DNA from: Candidatus Poribacteria bacterium
GTDB lineage: Bacteria; Poribacteria; WGA-4E; WGA-3G
Direction: 5' to 3'
Assembly: GCA_958295945.1 (NCBI GenBank)
Contig: OY282386.1
Location: 2,852,001 to 2,916,000 of the forward strand
Length of the DNA stretch: 64,000 nt
This document shows, piece after piece, positions 15,050 to 22,669 of the stretch. The translations under genes were made by a program, and so were the position numbers. Positions within the stretch are counted from its first letter, which is position 1, and each line of letters starts with the position of its first letter. A model generated the notes under the pieces. It ran no database searches. It saw only the letters and a list, made by a program, of their open reading frames with translations, and had not been told where the DNA came from.

Positions 15050-15820
15050 ATGAGGTATATGATTTTATTATCAATACTTGTTCTATTTGTAGCGTCATTT
15101 GGGCATGCAGCAGTGGATTCCGAGGAATCTCTTATCCTATATTTCTCGTTTGATGAAGTAGATGGAAGTACTGCTATAGATCATTCTCAATATGGGAATG
15201 ATGGCGAAATCATGGGGTCACCACAGTTGGCAGATGGAAAGTTCGGGAACGCTATGAAGTTTAATGGTGAAACTGATTGGATAGAAGTGCCGCATGACGA
15301 TATTCTTACAGTTGAAACAAGTGTAACTGTGATGGCATGGATAAATGCTGAAAGACACATGGGACCCAATAACCAACGTTGGCAAGGGATTGTCGCGAAA
15401 GGTAACAGCCCGCGTTCATATAGTTTCTATACTGAATCACCCAGTGAATGTCTACACTTAAGTGCAGGTGGTGGTAGTACTTGTGCAACCAAGATCCCAC
15501 TTAATGAGTGGCAGCATGTTGTTGGTCAAGTTGATGATGGCGTGCACAGGTTTTGGCTGAATGGAGAAAATATCGGTGAATTTCCTGGAAAAAGTGCTCT
15601 ACCCGGTACTGCAGATACGTCTCCTGTCTTTGTCGGAACAACTGCAGAAGGTGCAAACAGATTGTTCCTCGGTTTGATTGATGAGGTACGCATTTGGAGC
15701 CGTGCCCTCAGTGAAGAGGAAGTAATACGAGAGATGAATATCGGTGTTGAACGCGGTACTGCTGTTGAAGCACTTGATAAATTAGCCACTACCTGGGGCA
15801 CCATCAAGTCTAACAAATAA
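15050..15820 (+). CDS. secreted LamG domain protein (tandem paralogue 3)
   Basis: From the ATG at 15050 (GGAGG upstream at about 15034) the product is 256 residues; an in-frame TTG at 15032 overlaps the ribosome binding site and is rejected. It has a signal peptide (LLSILVLFVASFGHA) and one LamG domain: LILYFSFDEVDGSTAIDHSQ, GKFGNAMKFNGETDWIEVPH, GLIDEVRIWSRALSEEEV. The C-terminus is KLATTWGTIKS. A strong intrinsic terminator follows 28 bp after the stop, which ends the tandem LamG unit. Confidence 0.87.
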   Translation: MRYMILLSILVLFVASFGHAAVDSEESLILYFSFDEVDGSTAIDHSQYGNDGEIMGSPQLADGKFGNAMKFNGETDWIEVPHDDILTVETSVTVMAWINAERHMGPNNQRWQGIVAKGNSPRSYSFYTESPSECLHLSAGGGSTCATKIPLNEWQHVVGQVDDGVHRFWLNGENIGEFPGKSALPGTADTSPVFVGTTAEGANRLFLGLIDEVRIWSRALSEEEVIREMNIGVERGTAVEALDKLATTWGTIKSNK

Positions 15821-15848
15821 TGGAAAGTTCAATTAGTTAAATTCTTTT

Positions 15849-15885
15849 ATGTAGGTGAACTCATGCGGGTTCACCTACATTTTTG
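15849..15885 (+). terminator. rho-independent terminator after the LamG trio
   Basis: A 12-bp perfect stem ATGTAGGTGAAC / GTTCACCTACAT (15849-15860 and 15869-15880) has an 8-nt loop and is followed by a T run. Confidence 0.85.
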
Positions 15886-16007
15886 AAATAGTATAGGATT
15901 TGTTGTATAATCTGTAATACCATTCCTAAGTTTGATTTCTCTTTTTACATGATAGTGAAATCAAAAAATATGTGCACATTCCCGGTAGATGCGGCTGACC
16001 AAACTCC

Positions 16008-16101
16008 GGTTCGGTTAGGAAACCGAACCTACCGTAGTGTGTCAATAATTATGGCTTTTACTATAAGTGTAAGAGGCGAAATTAATTGCGCGACTACAAA
16101 C
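16008..16101. repeat. AGGAAACC-type hairpin followed by a TTGCGC unit
   Basis: A 9-bp perfect stem GGTTCGGTT/AACCGAACC around an AGGA-like loop (about 16008-16030) is followed by CTACCG. At 16068-16101 lies a TTGCGC unit (GTAAGAGGCG then AAATTAATTGCGCGACTAC). The stretch 15886-16167 holds no gene; an open frame upstream of the cupin start runs across these repeats and is not credible. Confidence 0.6.
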
Positions 16102-16167
16102 GGTATATCTCCTAATGTGAGTGTTATTTTAGAATTGGTATTATTTTTAAAGGAGTGTGATTCACAA

Positions 16168-16569
16168 ATGAATGGAAAATTTATTGTATCTGCAGAAGTT
16201 GAAAGAGATGAATTAGATTGGGGGACGATCGGTTGGTTGAGTCGTCCTGCTACGACTGGTGGGAAAGATATTGTTGCCATGGAAGTCAGTCTTTCACCGG
16301 GTTTCGGCCATGATTTTCATAAGCATCCAGACCAGGAAGAGGTAATCTACGTTATTGAAGGTAGCGTTGAACAGTGGTTAGAGGATAAGAAGCAAGTATT
16401 AAATGCTGGAGACTCTGTCTTCATTGCTGCAGATGTGGTACATGCTTCCTTTAATGTGTCGGATCAACCTGCGAAGTTGTTTGTTACGCTAAGTCCGAGC
16501 ATGGGTGAAGAAGGGTACCAATTGATTGATGTATTTGATGAAGCACCTTGGAATACGCTACGTAAATAA
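16168..16569 (+). CDS. cupin domain protein
   Basis: The 133-residue single-domain cupin has motif 1 GHDFHKHPDQEEVIYVIEGS, with two histidines and a glutamate for metal binding, and motif 2 AGDSVFIAADVVHASFNVS. Such small cupins bind a metal and act as isomerases, dioxygenases or sensors of small molecules; the substrate is unknown. The start at 16168 is fixed by AAAGGAG about 12 nt upstream; the open frame extends to 15949 but only through repeats. A methyltransferase gene follows 24 bp downstream. Confidence 0.85.
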   Translation: MNGKFIVSAEVERDELDWGTIGWLSRPATTGGKDIVAMEVSLSPGFGHDFHKHPDQEEVIYVIEGSVEQWLEDKKQVLNAGDSVFIAADVVHASFNVSDQPAKLFVTLSPSMGEEGYQLIDVFDEAPWNTLRK

Positions 16570-16593
16570 GTAACATTACGGGATTAGAATAAA

Positions 16594-17424
16594 ATGGTTG
16601 GCACATCAGTTTCTGAATCATCCTTAGAACTCAGGCAGCGGATGCGTGAGTTTTACGAAACATCGGAATCCTACAAAGAGCTATTAGATGCGCATGACGA
16701 AACCTATCTCCGACATTATGTAGAATTGGTAACCCGATTTGCTCCACAGGCTGGTAAGATATTGGATCTTGGTTGTGGGAACGGCATATCATCTCGTTTG
16801 CTAAATCAGTCGGGGTTTGTTGTGGTTGGAACAGATATATCCTCTCTATTCTTGGAAGATGCACGGAAATGGGAAAATCCTACGTTACAGTATGAAGTTT
16901 GTGATGTTTTGGAGTTGCCTTTCGCTGATGAGTCTTTTGATGTTATCTGTTCAAATGAACTTGTAGAACATCTTCCTGATGTAGAAACGGCATTGTCAGA
17001 GATGGTTCGTGTTGTTCGTAAAGGTGGTAAAGTGGTGATTTCTGGTCCAAATCTGTGTTCACCTATAACCCCTTTCCTTGACTGGATTCGATTGATACGT
17101 GGCAAACATGGTAGGCCTGTATGGGCAGAGACGAAACAACAAGCATTTCAACAATTGAAAGAGAATTGTCAACTCTATTTCAGAAAACGCTACTTTACTA
17201 AAACACCCCGTTTTTTATATCGAGAACCGGATTTAGAAATGGATGCTATCGGAGGGGATGCAGACAGTGCATATTATGCTAACCCGATTGATATTGCCTA
17301 CTATTTTAAGAGCCATGGTTTCAGGATTGTAAAGAGAGCAGTTGGGTTTGGAATAAAAGGGAGATTAGTTGCAAAAGTAATTCCTTATCTTAGCCCCTAT
17401 ATTACAATGGTTGTGCAAAAATGA
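16594..17424 (+). CDS. class I SAM-dependent methyltransferase
   Basis: The 276-residue product has the Rossmann SAM-binding motif ILDLGCGNGISSRLL, an acidic residue after strand 2 (VGTDIS), motif AFADESFDVICSNELVEHL-like, and MVRVVRKGGKVVISGPN, the typical Methyltransf_11/25 arrangement. The substrate is unknown. The C-terminal part (about 165-276) is extended relative to a minimal methyltransferase. Its TGA overlaps the ATG of the next methyltransferase gene (ATGA), so the two are translationally coupled. The pair resembles methyltransferases of sugar or polysaccharide modification clusters, but no such cluster is seen here. Confidence 0.85.
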   Translation: MVGTSVSESSLELRQRMREFYETSESYKELLDAHDETYLRHYVELVTRFAPQAGKILDLGCGNGISSRLLNQSGFVVVGTDISSLFLEDARKWENPTLQYEVCDVLELPFADESFDVICSNELVEHLPDVETALSEMVRVVRKGGKVVISGPNLCSPITPFLDWIRLIRGKHGRPVWAETKQQAFQQLKENCQLYFRKRYFTKTPRFLYREPDLEMDAIGGDADSAYYANPIDIAYYFKSHGFRIVKRAVGFGIKGRLVAKVIPYLSPYITMVVQK

Positions 17425-18257
17425 ACATTCGTGCAAATGATTTTGTATTAGAAATTGGCAGTGGTCACAATCCAAATGTTCGATCAGATGTCCTATGCGA
17501 TAAGTTCATAGATGATGACGAACAACGTGGTGGCATGATTGTGACGGATCGTCCGATGGTAGAAGCTGATGGACAGTTTCTACCTTTTGTAGACGGTGCC
17601 TTTGATTACGTTATCTGTTTGCATGTCTTAGAACACGTTGAAGATCCCGATAGACTCCTTGCCGAGATGATGCGTGTTTCATCAAGAGGCTATATTGAAA
17701 CCCCTTCAGAAATAGGAGAACGGATTTACGGATGGCATTATCACAACTGGGTAGTGAACCGTATCAATGGTCGTCTGGTATTATACAAGAATCCAAAACG
17801 AGCAGAATTTGGTCAACTTTTCCATACCTTAGCAGCACAAGACAAGTATTGGAGAAAGTTTCATATTATGCACCACGACCTTTTTCTCGTGCAATACGAA
17901 TGGGATGCACGGATTGAATATGAGATATTACGTGTGCCAGAGTCTCCACTCAATTTATCGTGTCCGCAGACTATTGAACGTCTGTCCTCTATTGAATTAA
18001 CAGAACAGACTCATAAGGAATTATGGTTGATGTTCAAGAGTTTTGTGCCTCGCGGTATAGTATCTTTTGCAAAATCACTTTTTGCCAGAAGGCGGATAGG
18101 TCATCCGACGAAAACACTCAAGGACATTCTTGCCTGTCCAAAGTGTAAAGATGACATTATGTGGGAAGCACATCGCATTCTTTGTAAGAACTGTGAAAAT
18201 ACTTATCCAATTGTAGATGGAATTCCGAGAATGAATGTAACGCCAATGGTGTCTTAA
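17421..18257 (+). CDS. SAM-dependent methyltransferase fused to a Trm112-like zinc domain
   Basis: The 278-residue product has an N-terminal methyltransferase fold with SAM motif VLEIGSGHNPNVRSD and FDYVICLHVLEHVEDPDRLLAEM. It ends with a zinc-ribbon-like domain LACPKCKDDIMWEAHRILCKNCENTYPIVDGIPRM, which resembles Trm112p/UPF0434. Free Trm112 proteins activate methyltransferases in trans; here the module is in cis with four cysteines in two CxxC pairs. Coupled by an ATGA overlap to the methyltransferase upstream. Substrate unknown. Confidence 0.82.
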   Translation: MNIRANDFVLEIGSGHNPNVRSDVLCDKFIDDDEQRGGMIVTDRPMVEADGQFLPFVDGAFDYVICLHVLEHVEDPDRLLAEMMRVSSRGYIETPSEIGERIYGWHYHNWVVNRINGRLVLYKNPKRAEFGQLFHTLAAQDKYWRKFHIMHHDLFLVQYEWDARIEYEILRVPESPLNLSCPQTIERLSSIELTEQTHKELWLMFKSFVPRGIVSFAKSLFARRRIGHPTKTLKDILACPKCKDDIMWEAHRILCKNCENTYPIVDGIPRMNVTPMVS

Positions 18258-18310
18258 TAACTTCTAATTTTCATAAGTATGACATGCGTTCGGTATAAGC
18301 AATTTAGGTA

Positions 18311-18345
18311 TTCGGTGCGGTTAGGAAACCGAATCTACCGCAGTA
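18311..18345. repeat. AGGAAACC-type hairpin repeat
   Basis: TTCGGT...AGGAAACCGAA with a following CTACCG is the same design as at 16008 and 49246. It lies in the gap between the methyltransferase pair and the trxB-like gene. Confidence 0.5.
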
Positions 18346-18439
18346 GTAAGAGTTTTGTGAGTATTTAAACACATCAAATTTCTTACACCGAAACACATGC
18401 TAAATATAATAAATACCAAATAGTGAATAAGAAAAGAAA

Positions 18440-19396
18440 ATGAATACAAACAACATAGAAAACAGAAACATAGTCATAATTGGAGGTGGTACTGCAGGAT
18501 TTGCTGCAGGAGTCTACACCTCTCGTGCGATGCTGGAACCAGTTCTGATCACAGGTGAGGCATTGGGTGGTCAACTTTCGTTAACCCTTGACCTTGAGAA
18601 TTATCCTGGCTTTTTTGGAAACGAAGCGTCTGTCTTTATTCAAGGTATGCAGGAACAAGCGGAAAGGTTTGGAACAGAAGTCCAATTTGACACAGTAACT
18701 TCAGTAGATTTTGGAAAACATCCTTTTATAGTGAAAACGTACGGTAAAGAGTACCATGCGAAATCTGTGATTGTATGCACAGGAGCATCCCCGCGTACGC
18801 TTGATATCCCTGGTGAAGAAGGTTATGGAGGACGTGGTGTGTCCTATTGCGCGACTTGTGATGGATTTTTCTTTCAAGATCAACGACTTATCGTTGTGGG
18901 TGGTGGAGATGCAGCTCTGGAAGAAGGTATCTTTTTGACGAAATACGCATCCGAGGTGTATGTTGTTCATCGTCGAGACCAACTGCGTGCCAGTCAAATA
19001 ATGCAAGAACGTGCATTCAAAAACGATAAAATCAAGTTTATTTGGGATACCGTCGTTGAGGAAATATGTGGTAATGACGAAAAGGTGACTGGGGCAAAAC
19101 TCAAGAATGTCAAAACAGGTGAAACAGAACTTTTTCCGATTGATGGGGTGTTTATCTTTGTAGGTCATATTCCGAACACGGAGTTGTTCACAAATGTCAT
19201 AACTATGGATGAACAAGGTTATATCGTTGTTGATGAGATGCAACGGACGAACATTGATGGTGTATTTGCAGCGGGTGATGTGCATGACCATGTTTTTCGT
19301 CAGGCAATAACTGCTGCGGGTGCTGGTGCGGCAGCTGCGATTGCATCAGAGAAATTCATTGCAGAATTGGAAAATCGCACATATCCTGGGAATTGA
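18440..19396 (+). CDS. trxB: thioredoxin reductase-like flavoprotein
   Basis: The 318-residue product has all landmarks of low-molecular-weight thioredoxin reductase. It shows an FAD site IVIIGGGTAGFAAGVYTSRA, the redox-active CATC (Cys137, Cys140) in SYCATCDGFFF, an NADPH site VVGGGDAALEEGIFLTKYA with VHRRDQLRAS, and the C-terminal FAD motif GVFAAGDVHDHVFRQAITAAGAG. It transfers electrons from NADPH to thioredoxin or a related disulfide protein in the cytoplasm. It could supply reducing power to the peroxiredoxin-like proteins, although those are predicted to lie outside the cytoplasm and no DsbD-like relay is seen. Confidence 0.92.
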   Translation: MNTNNIENRNIVIIGGGTAGFAAGVYTSRAMLEPVLITGEALGGQLSLTLDLENYPGFFGNEASVFIQGMQEQAERFGTEVQFDTVTSVDFGKHPFIVKTYGKEYHAKSVIVCTGASPRTLDIPGEEGYGGRGVSYCATCDGFFFQDQRLIVVGGGDAALEEGIFLTKYASEVYVVHRRDQLRASQIMQERAFKNDKIKFIWDTVVEEICGNDEKVTGAKLKNVKTGETELFPIDGVFIFVGHIPNTELFTNVITMDEQGYIVVDEMQRTNIDGVFAAGDVHDHVFRQAITAAGAGAAAAIASEKFIAELENRTYPGN

Positions 19397-19428
19397 TTTT
19401 CTATAGCATTGAAAAGATTAATGTTGAT

Positions 19429-20400
19429 ATGATTTATTTGAGAGAACAAGCTAAGTTTGACTATGCCTCACTGCCTCACAATAAATACGACATTATAACT
19501 AAAGATACTATTAAAACATATCCGCAAGACATCTTACAGTCAGTATTAGCAAGAACAGATTTTACTTTTCTTGAGTTTGTAGATGGTGAATTTGTCACAG
19601 TTGATGTGAGACAGACAGATAGTCTTATTAAGGTGCGACTCGGTGATGAAATCGTTCTCATACATATTGAGTTTCAGGTAAGTGATAGCACTTCTCCTGA
19701 TATGGTTCGTCGCAATGTAGGCTATCTTGGCAGATGTTATGAAATGTATGGGTTGCCCATATTATCTCATGTTGTTTATCTTCGTCCGACTGCTGGTCGC
19801 AACGACCCTGGAGGTTATATACAAGAGATTTCAGGGCATCGTTTCATAGTTGAGTATAAGGTGATTCGTCTGATTGAACTTGAAGGCGAATCAGTTTTTG
19901 AAACACCGAATATAGGACTCGTGCCGTTTGCCCCATTGATGAAACCACCGGATGGCATGGATAAATTCCAATGGGCAGTTCAATGTAATGAAAAAGCAAA
20001 ATCGCTTTCGTTGTCCTCAAATGTTCGGAGTGATCTAATCGTCTCACAGTGGGTTATGAGCGGTTTAATTCATCACCATGAAGCAATTTCTGAATTTATA
20101 CAGGAGGGTATCGTGCAAGAATCTTCAGTTTATCAACACTGGTTAGAGACTACAGGTAAGGAACGTTACCAAGAGGGTTTACAAGAAGGGAAAGAATTGG
20201 GTGCGCGTCAAAACGCCATTGAATCGCTTTATGGTGTTCTTGAACATAAGTTTGATTCCTTCGCAGTTCGTATGTTAATTACCTCATTAGTTGAAATTAA
20301 AGACATTGAGGTACTTAAGCAGCTGCTTAACACAGCACTCGAGGTAGAGGAACTTGATGACTTCATTCAGAAATGGAATACTCTTGAGAATGGACAGTAA
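19429..20400 (+). CDS. Rpn-type PD-(D/E)XK nuclease family protein
   Basis: From the ATG at 19429 the product is 323 residues; an in-frame TTG at 19393 overlaps the trxB stop. The N-terminal domain matches the Rpn/PD-(D/E)XK transposase-associated family: LEFVDGEFVTVDVRQTDSLIKVRLGDEIVLIHIEFQVSDS contains the spaced acidic residues and the E-x-Q variant of the nuclease core. The segment RRNVGYLGRCYEMYGLPILSHVVYL is also typical. The C-terminal region (QEGLQEGKELGARQNAIESL) is helical. Rpn proteins promote recombination and DNA cleavage in E. coli; the function here is unproven. Confidence 0.8.
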   Translation: MIYLREQAKFDYASLPHNKYDIITKDTIKTYPQDILQSVLARTDFTFLEFVDGEFVTVDVRQTDSLIKVRLGDEIVLIHIEFQVSDSTSPDMVRRNVGYLGRCYEMYGLPILSHVVYLRPTAGRNDPGGYIQEISGHRFIVEYKVIRLIELEGESVFETPNIGLVPFAPLMKPPDGMDKFQWAVQCNEKAKSLSLSSNVRSDLIVSQWVMSGLIHHHEAISEFIQEGIVQESSVYQHWLETTGKERYQEGLQEGKELGARQNAIESLYGVLEHKFDSFAVRMLITSLVEIKDIEVLKQLLNTALEVEELDDFIQKWNTLENGQ

Positions 20401-20471
20401 CTGTCATAGGAACATGCTTCATAATATAGAGAATTGTATTGAAACACCGTAATTGAAAGGAAAAGCACTAA

Positions 20472-22109
20472 GTGGCTAATCAAGAAAACCAACGACTTTC
20501 ACTGGGTTTAGACTCAAGTACACAGAGTTTGTCAGCATTCGTTATTGATGTAGATACTGCTGAGAAGTGTTTTGAACACTCCATAGATTATCGTGCTGAT
20601 GAACGGACGAATGGATTTGGTATTGGAGATGATTATATCTTGTCTCCGAAATCTGATGGTGAAGCGGAGCAACCCCCGTTGATGTATATGGCATCACTCG
20701 ATGCGGTGTTTGCAGATATGCGTGAGGCAGGTGTTGCTTTAGAGAATATAGTTGCTATCAACACATCGGGTCAGCAACATGGACATGTGTATCTGAACAG
20801 AAACGCTGGGATTATACTTTCTAACCTTCAGAGAGCAGAAAGTTGTACGTTAGAACTAAAAACGCTTTTAGGTGGTATCTTTTCGTATTATTCTGCTCCT
20901 ATCTGGATGACAGCAAATACTTTTGAACAGGCCAAACATGTGAGAGAGGCGGTCGGTGGGAAAACAGAGATGATAAAACGATCTGGTTCAGATGCGCCAC
21001 TCAGGTTTACAGGTGCGGTAATCCGTCGCGTTGGAGAACAATCTTCGCGCGCTTATGCTGCAACAGATAAAATCCAACTCATAAGTAGTTTTATTCCTGC
21101 AGTACTGTGTGCTAATCCGTTAGTTCCTATTGACACTGGTAATGGGTGCGGTATGTCGCTGATGAACTACCGTAGTAAAGAATGGGATGCTGAATTGATT
21201 GCTGCAACAAGTGATGATTTACCGGGAGGAACAGAGGGTTTACGGAGTAAATTGCCTGAACTTGCCCCACCAGATTCTGTTGTGGGAAATATTGCTACTT
21301 ATTTTGTAGAGAAATACGGTTTTTCTGCAGATTGTGCTATTATTGCTGGTTCGGGAGATAATCCGCAGGCGAAAGTTCCAGTTGCAGGTGACCTTCTCAG
21401 TCTTGGCACAAGTTTTGTCAATATGGTGTCAACGGATGGAAATACACTTGACCCGGAAGGTTATGCAAATGCGATGTATGATGGTATTGGTCGTCCGTTT
21501 ATGTTCGGATGCCGCACTAATGGTGCAATGGTGTGGGATACCGTTAGAAATAATTACGGACTGGATAAAGAGGAGTATGAACCAGCAGAATCTGCTTTAG
21601 AAGAAGTTTCACCTGGCAACGTGTTGACCTTTTGGCAACCGAAAACAGAGTCGTTTCCAGTGTCTGGGGCATTTGACATTATTCGGACAAATGAATTTGA
21701 TACACCCAATTTAGCTAATGACTATACTGGTGTAATAGAGACAAGTTTGTCAGCAGTTTATGTCTATTCCAAAGTCTTTACAAAACCTTCACAAGAACCA
21801 TTATATGTAACAGGCGGCGCGACTGACAGTGCACAAATTATGCGACGTGTTGCTGGAATATGGAACAGACCCGTAGCATCCATAGAAAAAGGTGGTGCTG
21901 CACTTGGTGCTGCTGTCGCAGGAGCAAAAGCGTTTCACGAACATAGTAACGAACAGTTTGATGTAGAAAGATTTAGTGCTGAAGTTCTAAAACGAGGCGA
22001 ATTAATTCAACCTGCTCCAAATGATGTTGATGCGTATCACGGAAACGGGATGTATTTACATCGATTCCGCGAAGTCTACGAAAAAATCATTAATGAAAAT
22101 CCTCTATGA
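20472..22109 (+). CDS. FGGY-family carbohydrate kinase (xylulokinase-like)
   Basis: The 545-residue product starts with GTG at 20472 and has AAAGG upstream. The N-terminal ribonuclease-H-like ATPase fold shows LGLDSSTQSLSAFVID; NTSGQQHGHVYLN is the xylulokinase-type substrate region. The C-terminal domain has IIAGSGDNPQAKVPVAGDLLSLGTS and PLYVTGGATDSAQIMRRVAGIWNRPV. The predicted reaction is ATP-dependent phosphorylation of a ketopentose such as xylulose; the exact sugar cannot be told from sequence. It overlaps the moaC start by 4 bp (ATGA), which is an unusual operon partner. Confidence 0.87.
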   Translation: MANQENQRLSLGLDSSTQSLSAFVIDVDTAEKCFEHSIDYRADERTNGFGIGDDYILSPKSDGEAEQPPLMYMASLDAVFADMREAGVALENIVAINTSGQQHGHVYLNRNAGIILSNLQRAESCTLELKTLLGGIFSYYSAPIWMTANTFEQAKHVREAVGGKTEMIKRSGSDAPLRFTGAVIRRVGEQSSRAYAATDKIQLISSFIPAVLCANPLVPIDTGNGCGMSLMNYRSKEWDAELIAATSDDLPGGTEGLRSKLPELAPPDSVVGNIATYFVEKYGFSADCAIIAGSGDNPQAKVPVAGDLLSLGTSFVNMVSTDGNTLDPEGYANAMYDGIGRPFMFGCRTNGAMVWDTVRNNYGLDKEEYEPAESALEEVSPGNVLTFWQPKTESFPVSGAFDIIRTNEFDTPNLANDYTGVIETSLSAVYVYSKVFTKPSQEPLYVTGGATDSAQIMRRVAGIWNRPVASIEKGGAALGAAVAGAKAFHEHSNEQFDVERFSAEVLKRGELIQPAPNDVDAYHGNGMYLHRFREVYEKIINENPL

Positions 22110-22573
22110 AAAAATTAACACATTTTGATGAGAAAGGCAATACGCGGATGGTAGATGTGGGTGGTAAACCTCAATCATTACGCACTGCTATTGCCAAAGG
22201 TCATGTGACTGCCAAACCAGAAACACTGCAACTCATCTCTGCACAACAGATGAAAAAAGGGAATGTGTTAGAAGTTGCTCGACTTGCAGGATATATGGCA
22301 GCCAAAAAGACCAGTGATCTTATTCCGTTGTGTCATCCTCTTAATCTTACTTCTATCCGTGTTGAAGTTGCAATAGTTGACGAGAAAATTGAGATTGAAG
22401 CTGAAGTGCAAACCTTAGGACGGACAGGGGTAGAAATGGAAGCACTTACAGCGGTGTCCGTTGCGGGTTTGACTGTATACGATATGTGCAAAGCCGTAGA
22501 CAGAGAGATGTGTATTTCTGAAATAAGGTTAGTTAAGAAATCAGGTGGAAGAAGTGGAGATTTTGAGTTATAA
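22106..22573 (+). CDS. moaC: cyclic pyranopterin monophosphate synthase MoaC
   Basis: The 155-residue, full-length MoaC shows LTHFDEKGNTRMVDVGGKP, KKTSDLIPLCHPLNLTSI, TGVEMEALTAVSVAGLTVYDMCKAVD and a C-terminal KKSGGRSGDF. It converts the MoaA product to cyclic pyranopterin monophosphate in molybdenum cofactor synthesis in the cytoplasm. The start overlaps the kinase stop (ATGA). No other moa or mog gene lies in the window. Confidence 0.96.
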   Translation: MKKLTHFDEKGNTRMVDVGGKPQSLRTAIAKGHVTAKPETLQLISAQQMKKGNVLEVARLAGYMAAKKTSDLIPLCHPLNLTSIRVEVAIVDEKIEIEAEVQTLGRTGVEMEALTAVSVAGLTVYDMCKAVDREMCISEIRLVKKSGGRSGDFEL

Positions 22574-22669
22574 TTTTAGTGTGATGTAAAACATGTAGAT
22601 GTTCTGTAATAAATGGTGAAATACCAAAGTATTTACAACAACAGGTAAAGTTCAATCGGAGAAAGAAAA

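Noticed and set aside
15949-16167. N-terminal extension of the cupin gene
   Set aside because: It is composed of the AGGAAACC hairpin and a TTGCGC unit, and the internal ATG at 16168 has a strong ribosome binding site.
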